Shown here in pieces: positions 51,718 through 58,805 of a stretch of DNA of 64,000 bases. This stretch comes from Streptomyces flavofungini (GTDB taxonomy: Bacteria; Actinomycetota; Actinomycetes; Streptomycetales; Streptomycetaceae). A program made the position numbers and the translations under genes. The stretch is taken from the NCBI RefSeq assembly GCF_014650815.1, contig NZ_BMVR01000009.1, positions 186,001 through 250,000 of the forward strand. The letters run 5' to 3'. Under the pieces are notes generated by a model. The model did not search any database. It was not told the DNA's origin and saw only the letters and a list, made by a program, of their open reading frames with translations. Every line of letters starts with the position of its first letter. Positions within the stretch are counted from its first letter, which is position 1.

Positions 51718-52542
51718 TCAGCTCGCTGCCGCGCGCCGTCGGCTGGCGAACCATACGAGGCCCGCGGTGGCCGCTGCCGCACCGACCGCGGCCGCCGCGA
51801 CGAGCGCCGGACGGCGGGGTGCGGGCAGCCGCTGCTTGAGCCGCACCGGGCGGTGGAAGTCGAGAATCGGCCATCCACGCGCGAGGGCCTCACGGCGCAG
51901 CGCCCGGTCCGGATTGACCGCGTAGGGATGGCCCACGGACTGGAGCATGGGCACGTCCGTCGCCGAGTCGCTGTAGGCAAAACAGCGCTCCAGGTCGTAC
52001 CCCTCGGACTCGGCGAGCTCCTGGATCGCCTCCGCCTTGGTGGGGCCGTACGCGTAGTACTCCACCTCGCCCGTGAAGCAGCCGTCGTCGCCGACCACCA
52101 TCCGCGTGGCCACCACCCGGTCCGCGCCCAGGAGTTCACCGATCGGCTCGACCACCTCGGCGCCCGAGGTGGACACGATGACGACGTCGCGACCTGCGGT
52201 GTGGTGCTCCTCGATGAGGGAGGCCGCCTCGTCGTAGATGATCGGGTCGATCAGGTCGTGCAGGGTCTCCGCGACGATCTCCTTGACCTGCTCCACGTTC
52301 CAGCCGCGGCACAGCGAGGACAGGTACGCGCGCATCCGTTCCATCTGATCGTGATCGGCCCCGCCGGCGAGGAACACGAACTGGGCATATGCGGTTCGTA
52401 GTACTGCCCTGCGGTTGATCAGCCCGCCTTGGTAGAACGACTTGCTGAAGGTGAGCGTGCTCGACTTCGCAATGACCGTCTTGTCCAGGTCAAAGAACGC
52501 GGCTGTGCGGGGCGACGAGTGGTTTTCCACGAGGTTGAGCAT
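51718..52542 (-). CDS. HAD-IB family phosphatase (SerB-like)
   Basis: A 274-residue HAD-superfamily enzyme. Motif I FFDLDKTVI contains the nucleophile Asp and acid/base Asp. Motif II is VIVSTSG, and motifs III/IV are FAYSDSATDVPML. A C-terminal hydrophobic helix (VAAAAVGAAAATAGLVWFA) with an Arg-rich end suggests membrane anchoring. Related Streptomyces proteins have been annotated as morphological-differentiation-associated. The cap is helical, as in phosphoserine phosphatase subfamily IB. It is transcribed divergently from the Tad operon. Confidence 0.93.
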   Translation of the reverse strand: MLNLVENHSSPRTAAFFDLDKTVIAKSSTLTFSKSFYQGGLINRRAVLRTAYAQFVFLAGGADHDQMERMRAYLSSLCRGWNVEQVKEIVAETLHDLIDPIIYDEAASLIEEHHTAGRDVVIVSTSGAEVVEPIGELLGADRVVATRMVVGDDGCFTGEVEYYAYGPTKAEAIQELAESEGYDLERCFAYSDSATDVPMLQSVGHPYAVNPDRALRREALARGWPILDFHRPVRLKQRLPAPRRPALVAAAAVGAAAATAGLVWFASRRRAAAS

Positions 52543-53068
52543 AGGCGCCCACCATTCGGCGTAAGCTGAGGCGCGTGGGTTTGCCTGAGAAGGCTCTCGG
52601 GTACACCATGGAAGTCACGGATCGTTCGCGACCGTGCTAACCCGGTCTGGCTCCTCCCCCCCCGAGTCGGACCGAGGGGACGACCCCCGCTCTCCCCCCC
52701 GGCGGGGGTCGTCGCATGTCCGGATGCGTTTTCGCTCCCCTTTCCTGATCTTTTCTGATCGTCGGGGTTCCGTATGGGCTGAATCGACGGCGCTGCCGTC
52801 TGCCCAAGATCCGTCACTGTGTGTATCCGTGGGGCTGCGCTGCGGAAGGTGCCCGAGGCCTCACCGGTTTGGGTGAAGGAGTTATTCACAGCCAGCGTCT
52901 TCTCCACAGTTATTTACCAAGATCCACATGATTTCCGGGATCGCCGCACGCTGGATTCCGTTCGTGAAGTTCATGGCCGGATTTCATTGGCCGGTCTTCG
53001 CGTACGCGGATCCGGATGCGCACACACGCGCATTCGAAGGACTTGCAGCGAGAGGGGGCCGGAAGATC
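52543..53068. promoter_or_regulatory. HAD-Tad operon divergent region
   Basis: 526 bp with no convincing gene. It holds promoters for both neighbours, a 12-bp hairpin (52679-52713) with poly-C runs beside it, and lower GC from 52720 to 52950. An open frame upstream of the CpaE start (52928-53068) has poor codon bias and is treated as non-coding. Confidence 0.5.
52679..52713. terminator. 12-bp GC hairpin in a divergent intergenic region
   Basis: GACGACCCCCGC (52679-52690) pairs with GCGGGGGTCGTC (52702-52713). Since both flanking genes point away, this is not an ordinary gene terminator; it may end a small RNA or attenuate the operon leader. Confidence 0.5.
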
Positions 53069-54181
53069 GTGGCTGGAGTCATTGCGTGCGACACACCGCC
53101 GACGTCCGAGGGGCGCGCCGGTGGACCATTGATCGTCACGGAAGACGTGGATCTGCTGGACGACCTGCTGCGGCTGTGCGCCGCGGCCGGGGCGCGACCA
53201 GAGGTGCACCACGGCGTGCCCGAGCGCGGCGGCGGATGGGAGTCCGCGCCGCTCGTCCTCGTCGGGGACGACGCGGCGGACCGGGTGCGCGGGGCCGCAC
53301 GCCGGCGCGGGGTCGTGCTCGTGGGACGCGACCAGGACGACTCGGGCGTGTGGCGGCGGGCCGTGGAGATCGGCGCGGACGACGTGCTCGTGCTCCCCGA
53401 CGGCGAGCGCTGGCTGGTGGACCGCATCGCCGATGTGGCCGAGGGCGTCGGACGGCCCGCGCTGACTGTCGGCCTCATCGGCGGCCGCGGCGGCGCCGGG
53501 GCCTCCACCCTGGCGTGCGCCCTGGCCGTCACCGCGGCGCGCGCCGGACGGCGCACCATGCTGGTCGACGCCGACCCGCTGGGCGGCGGGCTCGACGTGA
53601 TGCTCGGCGGGGAGACCGCCGAGGGACTGCGCTGGCCCGCCTTCGCGCAGTCGCGGGGCCGGGTCGGCGGCGGCGCCCTGGAGGAGTCACTGCCCGCCCT
53701 GCACGACCTGCGCGTCCTGAGCTGGGACCGCGGCGACACGGTGTCCATCGCCCCAGAGGCGGTACGAGCCGTCCTCGCCGCGGCCCGCAGGCGCGGCGGC
53801 GTCGTGGTCGTCGACCTGCCGCGCCGCGTGGACGAAGCGGTCGCGGAGACGCTGGCACAGCTGGACCTCGGCCTGCTCGTGGTGCCTGCGGAACTGCGCG
53901 CGGTGGCCGGGGCGCGCCGGGTCACATCGGCCGTGAGCATAGTGCTGCGGGACCTGCGGCTCGTCACCACGCCCGGCCCGCCGGGCGGCGACAGGCTGGA
54001 CACGGACGAGGTGACCCGGCTGCTTGGCCTGCCGCTCGTCGGCGAACTGCCCTGGGAACACGGCCTCGGGACGGCTCGCGGCGGCGGACAGCCGCCCGGC
54101 GGCGCGGCACGCGGGCCCCTGGCCCGGTTCTGCGCGGCCTTCTGGGACCAGCTTCCCGCCCACGCCGGAGGGGGCGTATGA
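53069..54181 (+). CDS. CpaE/TadZ-like septum-site/pilus-localising ATPase
   Basis: A 370-residue protein. The N-terminal about 125 residues resemble a receiver-like fold without the phosphorylated Asp. A ParA/MinD-type ATPase domain follows, with GGRGGAGASTLACALA in place of the Walker A (deviant lysine absent, as in many TadZ proteins), VDADPLGGGLD and VVVDLPRRVDE. The C terminus is disordered. The GTG at 53069 is preferred; an ATG at 52928 would add 47 residues of atypical codon use. It is the first gene of the Tad operon and should position the pilus machinery. Its stop overlaps the CpaF start by four bases. Confidence 0.88.
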   Translation: MAGVIACDTPPTSEGRAGGPLIVTEDVDLLDDLLRLCAAAGARPEVHHGVPERGGGWESAPLVLVGDDAADRVRGAARRRGVVLVGRDQDDSGVWRRAVEIGADDVLVLPDGERWLVDRIADVAEGVGRPALTVGLIGGRGGAGASTLACALAVTAARAGRRTMLVDADPLGGGLDVMLGGETAEGLRWPAFAQSRGRVGGGALEESLPALHDLRVLSWDRGDTVSIAPEAVRAVLAAARRRGGVVVVDLPRRVDEAVAETLAQLDLGLLVVPAELRAVAGARRVTSAVSIVLRDLRLVTTPGPPGGDRLDTDEVTRLLGLPLVGELPWEHGLGTARGGGQPPGGAARGPLARFCAAFWDQLPAHAGGGV

Positions 54182-55347
54182 CCGCCGTCGTGGGCGCCCG
54201 GATGCTGGACGGGGTCCGGCAGTGGCTCGCGGCGAACGGCACCGAGCCGACGCCGGCCCGGGTCGCCGAGGCCCTGCGGGCGCAGGGCCGGATCCTGGGC
54301 GATGCCGAAGTCCTCGGCGCGGCTGAGCAGTTGCGCTCGGAGCTGGTGGGCGCGGGCCCGCTGGAGCCGCTGCTCGCCGACCCCTCGGTGACCGACGTGC
54401 TGGTGTCCGCGCCGGACCGCGTCTGGGTGGACCGCGGCGGCGGCCTTGAGCTCACCCAGGTCTCCTTCCGCGACCCGGCGGCGGTGCGGCGCCTCGCCCA
54501 GCGGCTCGCCGCCGTGGCCGGGCGGCGCCTGGACGACGCCCGGCCCTGGGTGGACGCCCGCCTGCCGGACGGCACCCGGCTGCACGCGGTGCTGCCCCCG
54601 GTCGCCGTCGGCTCCGCGTATCTGTCGCTGCGCGTCGTACGGCCCCGCGCCTTCACCCTCGCCGAACTGGTCGCGGCGGGCACGGTGCCGCCCGGCGGGG
54701 AGCGGGTGCTGCGCCGACTGCTCGACGCCCGCCTCTCGTACCTCATCAGCGGCGGCACGGGCACCGGCAAGACGACCCTCCTGAGCACCCTGCTAGGCCT
54801 CGTCGGGCCAGGGGAGCGGATCGTCCTGGCCGAGGACTCGGCGGAGCTGCGCCCCGACCATCCGCACGTGGTGCGCCTGGAGTCCCGGCCTGCGAACCAG
54901 GAAGGCGTCGGCCGCGTCGGCCTGGACGACCTGGTGCGCCAGGCACTGCGGATGCGCCCCGACCGGCTGGTGGTGGGCGAGGTGCGCGGCGCCGAGGTGG
55001 TGCACCTCCTCGCCGCGCTGAACACCGGCCATGAGGGCGGCTGCGGCACGGTGCACGCCAACGCCGCCGCCGACGTACCGGCCCGCCTGGAGGCGCTGGG
55101 CACGGCCGCGGGGCTCGACCGGGCGGCCCTGCACAGCCAGTTGGCGGCCGCCCTGTCGGTGGTCCTCCATCTCGTACGGGACCGGGCGGGGCGACGCCGG
55201 ATCGCCGAGGTGCAGGTCCTGGAGCGCACCCCTTCGGGTCTGGTGGCCACAGTGCCCGCCCTGCGCTGGGGTGAGCGGGGGTTCGTCCGGGAGCGCGGCT
55301 GGCCGCGGCTGAGCGCGCTGTTCGCGGAGCGGGGGGCGGGCGCATGA
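54178..55347 (+). CDS. CpaF/TadA-like type II/IV secretion ATPase
   Basis: A 389-residue secretion ATPase. It has an N-terminal domain with VTDVLVSAPDRVWVDRGG, Walker A GGTGTGKTTLLSTL, an Asp-box VLAEDSAELRP, Walker B-type DRLVVGEVRGAEV and the His-box GHEGGCGTVHANAA. All ATPase elements are intact. It powers assembly of Flp-type pili or a secretion pseudopilus. Coupled to CpaE and TadB genes by ATGA overlaps. Confidence 0.95.
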   Translation: MTAVVGARMLDGVRQWLAANGTEPTPARVAEALRAQGRILGDAEVLGAAEQLRSELVGAGPLEPLLADPSVTDVLVSAPDRVWVDRGGGLELTQVSFRDPAAVRRLAQRLAAVAGRRLDDARPWVDARLPDGTRLHAVLPPVAVGSAYLSLRVVRPRAFTLAELVAAGTVPPGGERVLRRLLDARLSYLISGGTGTGKTTLLSTLLGLVGPGERIVLAEDSAELRPDHPHVVRLESRPANQEGVGRVGLDDLVRQALRMRPDRLVVGEVRGAEVVHLLAALNTGHEGGCGTVHANAAADVPARLEALGTAAGLDRAALHSQLAAALSVVLHLVRDRAGRRRIAEVQVLERTPSGLVATVPALRWGERGFVRERGWPRLSALFAERGAGA

Positions 55348-56246
55348 GCGCGGTGGTGGCGTGCGGTGCCGTTCTGTGCGCGGGCGGGTCGGTGTGGTTG
55401 CTCGGCGGGCGGGTGCGGGCCGTGCGGGGGCTGCGGCGGGCACGGACCCTTCTTCCGGCGGGCGGCCCGGCATGGGAGTCCTGGTGGCGGCGGGCGACCA
55501 CGCGGGTGCGTGGGCGCGTGGGGCACGAGGCCTGGCTCCTGGTGGGAGGGGCAGTGATCGGGCTTCTCGGGGAGTCCGTGCTGCCTCTGGTCGCGGGGGC
55601 GGTCGGCATGCCCCTCGCGGGCCGGGCACGCCGGGCCGGGGAGGCCGCTCGGGCGCGGGAGCGGAGGGCCGACGCGGTCATCGCCCTGTGCGGGACCCTC
55701 GCCGGTGAGGTGCGGGCGGGGCGGCAGCCTGGGCAGGCGCTGCGGACGGCTGCGGAGGTGGGTTCGGAGGCGGGTCCTGGGGTGGGCTCGGAGTCCGGCG
55801 GGGTCGTTGGCCGGGGCCTCGGTGGGGCGCGAGCCGGGGTGCTCGCGGCGGCGCGTTTCGGCGGGGACGTGCCCGGCGCGCTGCGCGAGGCCGCCCGGGC
55901 GCCGGGCGCCGAGGGGCTCCTCGGGCTCGCGGCTTGCTGGCGGGTCGCTGTGGACCGGGGCGCGGGCCTCGCCGCAGGGCTGGAGCGCCTGGAAGGTGCG
56001 CTGCGGGCGGAGCGGGACCAACGGGCCGACCTGCGAGCGCAGTTGGCGGGGGCCCGGTCGACGGCCCTGATGCTCGCCGGACTTCCCGTCCTGGGCCTGC
56101 TGATGGGAGCCGCGCTGGGCGCCGAGCCACTGCGGGTGCTGCTGCACACGGGGGCGGGCCTCGGTTGCCTGGTCGTGGGCGGGCTGTTCGAGGGCGTGGG
56201 CGTCTGGTGGGCGCTGCGGATCATGCGGAAGGCGGAGGGGCGATGA
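55344..56246 (+). CDS. TadB-like type II secretion F-family platform protein
   Basis: A 300-residue membrane protein with helices near residues 5-20, 70-95, 235-255 and 265-285. A cytoplasmic domain of about 120 residues has the ARRFGGDVPGALREAA-like region of T2SSF proteins (GDVPGALRE). It forms the inner-membrane platform with TadC and interacts with CpaF. Four-base overlaps on both sides show tight coupling. The Gly/Val/Ala-rich insert (VGSEAGPGVGSESGG) is unusual. Confidence 0.9.
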   Translation: MSAVVACGAVLCAGGSVWLLGGRVRAVRGLRRARTLLPAGGPAWESWWRRATTRVRGRVGHEAWLLVGGAVIGLLGESVLPLVAGAVGMPLAGRARRAGEAARARERRADAVIALCGTLAGEVRAGRQPGQALRTAAEVGSEAGPGVGSESGGVVGRGLGGARAGVLAAARFGGDVPGALREAARAPGAEGLLGLAACWRVAVDRGAGLAAGLERLEGALRAERDQRADLRAQLAGARSTALMLAGLPVLGLLMGAALGAEPLRVLLHTGAGLGCLVVGGLFEGVGVWWALRIMRKAEGR

Positions 56247-57094
56247 GGGGCGAGCTGATCGTCGGCGCCGGGGTTCTCCACAGGCTGGGGGCGGTGGTGT
56301 GGGTGGCGGCAGCGCTGGCGTGGCTGCTGCTGACGGTGGCGGCGGCACGGCGGGAACGGGCAGCGGGGCGACGGGCCTCGGCTCTCCTGGGGGCCGGGGG
56401 ACGGCCGGGGCGGCCATGGGGTCGAGGACGTGGCGAAGGGCCTGGAGACCGGGCGTGGCTACGGCAGTGGGGCGGTGCGGTGTCCGGGCGGCGGGCGCCG
56501 GTGCGGAGATGGCTGACGGTTGCCGGGGTGATCGGCGCGGGCTGGGCGCTGGTCGGCGGGATCGCGGGATGCCTGGTGGGTGTGGCCGCGGGGTGCTGCG
56601 TGTGGCGGCTGCGGCCGGGCGCCGACCGGAAGGACGAGTTCGACGCCTCGCAGGCAATCCGACAACTGCCCCTGGCGGCCGACCTGCTGGCGGCCTGCGT
56701 GGCGGCCGGGGCCGGGCCCGTGCTGGCGGCGCAGGCGGTGGGGGACTCCCTGGGCGGCCCTGTCGGGGAACGGCTCGCCTGGGGCGCGGCGCAGGTACGG
56801 CTCGGCGGGGCACCGGCCGACGCGTGGCGGAGGGTCGGCGAGATACCGGGCGCCGACGCCCTGGCCCGCCTCCTGGAACGCGCCACCGAGTCCGGCTCCC
56901 CTGCCGCCGCGCCCGTCGCCCGGCTCGCCGCGGACTGCCGAGCCGAACAGGGACGCACGGCGACGGCCCGGGCCCGGAAGGCCGCGGTTCAGATGACCGC
57001 ACCGGTGGGCCTGTGCTTCCTGCCCGCGTTCATCGCGATCGGGGTGCTGCCAGTGGTGATCGGGCTGGCGGGGGGATTGATGGGCGGGCGGTGA
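56243..57094 (+). CDS. TadC-like type II secretion F-family platform protein
   Basis: A 283-residue membrane protein paired with TadB. The T2SSF domain has LPLAADLLAACVAAGAGPVLAAQ, GAAQVRLGGAPADAWRRV, and a C-terminal pair of helices (LCFLPAFIAIGVLPVVIGLAGG). The start overlaps the TadB stop (ATGA). This is the last gene of the tightly overlapped part; the pilin gene starts 247 bp further on. Confidence 0.9.
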   Translation: MRGELIVGAGVLHRLGAVVWVAAALAWLLLTVAAARRERAAGRRASALLGAGGRPGRPWGRGRGEGPGDRAWLRQWGGAVSGRRAPVRRWLTVAGVIGAGWALVGGIAGCLVGVAAGCCVWRLRPGADRKDEFDASQAIRQLPLAADLLAACVAAGAGPVLAAQAVGDSLGGPVGERLAWGAAQVRLGGAPADAWRRVGEIPGADALARLLERATESGSPAAAPVARLAADCRAEQGRTATARARKAAVQMTAPVGLCFLPAFIAIGVLPVVIGLAGGLMGGR

Positions 57095-57341
57095 GGCGGC
57101 GCGCTGCGCGCGGCAGGCGGCGGGGCTGGGGCGGTGTCCGGCTCGGTGTCCGGCCTCCGAGTTCGGCTGGGCGTCCGGGCGGGGGTGCTGGGGGCTGTGT
57201 GGGCGAAATGTCGTACGGGCGGCAGGACATCGGGCTCGCGCGGCGAGCGCCGAGCCACCAGGTCCGAGTGAGTCGGCTTCCGAAAACCGAACTGTGAACA
57301 ACCAACTTCGAACAACTGACACAAATTCCATGGGGGTTGAC

Positions 57342-57617
57342 ATGTGGGGACAGGTGCGTGCGCGGGCTCGGCTGTATGTGGCACGGCTGGCGCGGTGGAT
57401 GCGATGGCAGTGGCCGGTGCGATCCGGGCGACCGGTGCGTCGGCTGGGGCGGATGCGCGGTGTCGCGCGGGACACCGGAATGGTGACTTCCGAGTACGCC
57501 ATGGGGATCATCGCGACCGTGGCGTTCGCCGGGTTGCTCTTCAAGGTCGTGACGAGCGGACCGGTCAAGGCCGCCCTCCAGGCGGTGGTGGAGAGGGCGC
57601 TCGATGTCCAGTTCTGA
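57342..57617 (+). CDS. Flp-type pilin (DUF4244)
   Basis: A 91-residue prepilin-like protein. A basic N-terminal leader ends GVARDTG, followed by MVTSEYAMGIIATVAFAGLL: Gly at the cleavage position and Glu at +5 are the class III/Flp pilin signature, with a single hydrophobic helix. The ATG at 57342 has GGGGG five bases upstream; an ATG at 57330 and a GTG at 57294 are in frame. It overlaps the TadE gene by 14 bp. A prepilin peptidase is not in this window. Confidence 0.85.
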   Translation: MWGQVRARARLYVARLARWMRWQWPVRSGRPVRRLGRMRGVARDTGMVTSEYAMGIIATVAFAGLLFKVVTSGPVKAALQAVVERALDVQF

Positions 57618-58008
57618 GTCCGGCTCCGGGCACCGTTCCGGACGGCGCCGGGTCCGGCGGGACGGCGGGTACGTGACGGCGGAGGCGGCGGTGGTGCTGC
57701 CGACGTTGGTGCTGTTCACGATGGCGCTCGTGTGGGCCCTGTTGGCCGCGTCCGCGCAGATCCAGTGCGTGGACGCGGCCCGGGCCGGGGCCCGCGCGAT
57801 GGCCCGCCAGGACCCGCGGGGCACGGCGATCGCGGCGGCCAGGCAGGCGGCTCCGCGCGGCGCGAGCGTGACGGTCAGCCGGGACGGTGACCTGGTCCGG
57901 GTGGAGGTGGTGGCGGAGGCGCCGGGGCCGAGGGCGTTGGGGCTGGGCCTGAGGTTGCGGGCGGAGGCCGTGGCGATGGCGGAGGAGACGGTGGGGGTGG
58001 GGGCGTGA
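57604..58008 (+). CDS. TadE-family pseudopilin
   Basis: A 134-residue protein with a basic N terminus, then DGGYVTAEAAVVLPTLVLFTMALVWALL, a TadE signature with Gly at the cleavage position and Glu at +5 of the mature protein. The C-terminal part is periplasmic/extracellular. It is a minor pilin of the Tad apparatus. Overlaps on both sides (14 bp with Flp, four bases with the next gene). Confidence 0.9.
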   Translation: MSSSESGSGHRSGRRRVRRDGGYVTAEAAVVLPTLVLFTMALVWALLAASAQIQCVDAARAGARAMARQDPRGTAIAAARQAAPRGASVTVSRDGDLVRVEVVAEAPGPRALGLGLRLRAEAVAMAEETVGVGA

Positions 58009-58805
58009 GGTGGGGGTGCGCGGGCGGTTGGTGGTCGGGGCTGGGGCTGGCGACGGGGTCGGGGCAGCCGCGGTCGGGGCCGAGGCCGGGATGTGAGTCT
58101 GGGCCTGGGGCTGGGCCAAGGGGGAGGACGGGGCCCAGGCCGGGTGGTGGCGGTGGGGCTGTGGCATCCGGGGATCGAGGTGCCGCGACGGTGTGGGCCG
58201 TGGTGGTGATGGCCGCGCTGTGTGCGGTCGCGGGGGTCGTGCTGGCGATGGGGCAGGTGACGGTGGCTCGTCATCGGGCGGGCGGCGCGGCGGACTTGGC
58301 GGCGCTGGCGGCGGCGGACCACTGGATGGAAGGGCGTGCGGAGGCGTGCGGGCGGGCCGAGCGGGTGGCGAGGGCGCAAGGTACGCGGATCGTGCGGTGC
58401 GCGGTGACGGGGGAGGTGTCGGATGTCACGGCGTCGGCGGAGTTCGGGGCGTTCGAGATGGAGGTCAGGTCGCGGGCGGGCCCCGCGGGGCCTCCAGGGC
58501 CTCCCGGGCCTCCGGGGCGGGTGGGGTCCCCGGGGTCTGCAGGGCTCGCAGGACCAGTTGGGCCGGTGAGGCCGGTGGGGCTTGTCCCGGCTGCGGGGCA
58601 GGCAGGGGTTGCCGGGCCCGCGGCTCGCGAGGGACCCGCGAGGTCGGTGCCGGGTGCGGGTGCTGCCGAGGGAGCGCCCGGCGCCGGGGGCTCGTCCGCC
58701 ACGGAGGGATCGCCCGTCGACGACGGCCTGCCCGGTGACGGCCCGCCCGCAGACGGTCCGCCCGCCGACGGCCCGCCCGTCGGTGGCGAACCTGGAGACG
58801 TGCGG
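58005..58805 (+). CDS. TadG/Rv3654c-like pseudopilin with collagen-like tail; no stop before the helicase
   Basis: Starts GTGA-overlapped with TadE. A Gly-rich N-terminal stretch precedes GDRGAATVWAVVVMAALCAV, a pilin-like helix, and then the HRAGGAADLAALAAADHWM region and two Cys typical of Rv3654c-like TadE/G proteins (normally about 130 residues). The reading frame then continues as a collagen-like Gly-X-Y run (GPAGPPGPPGPPG) and Pro/Gly repeats and has no stop until 60363-60365, antisense to the helicase. The end at 58805 is set arbitrarily at the helicase stop. A frameshift, lost stop or true overlap are all possible. Confidence 0.55.

Noticed and set aside
52928..53068. Extra N-terminal 47 residues for the CpaE-like protein
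   Set aside because: Codon use in this stretch is AT-richer than the gene and not protein-like; the GTG at 53069 is a better start.
53964..57002. A 1012-residue minus-strand frame opposite the Tad genes
   Set aside because: Arg/Pro-rich shadow of CpaF, TadB and TadC, which overlap neatly on the plus strand.
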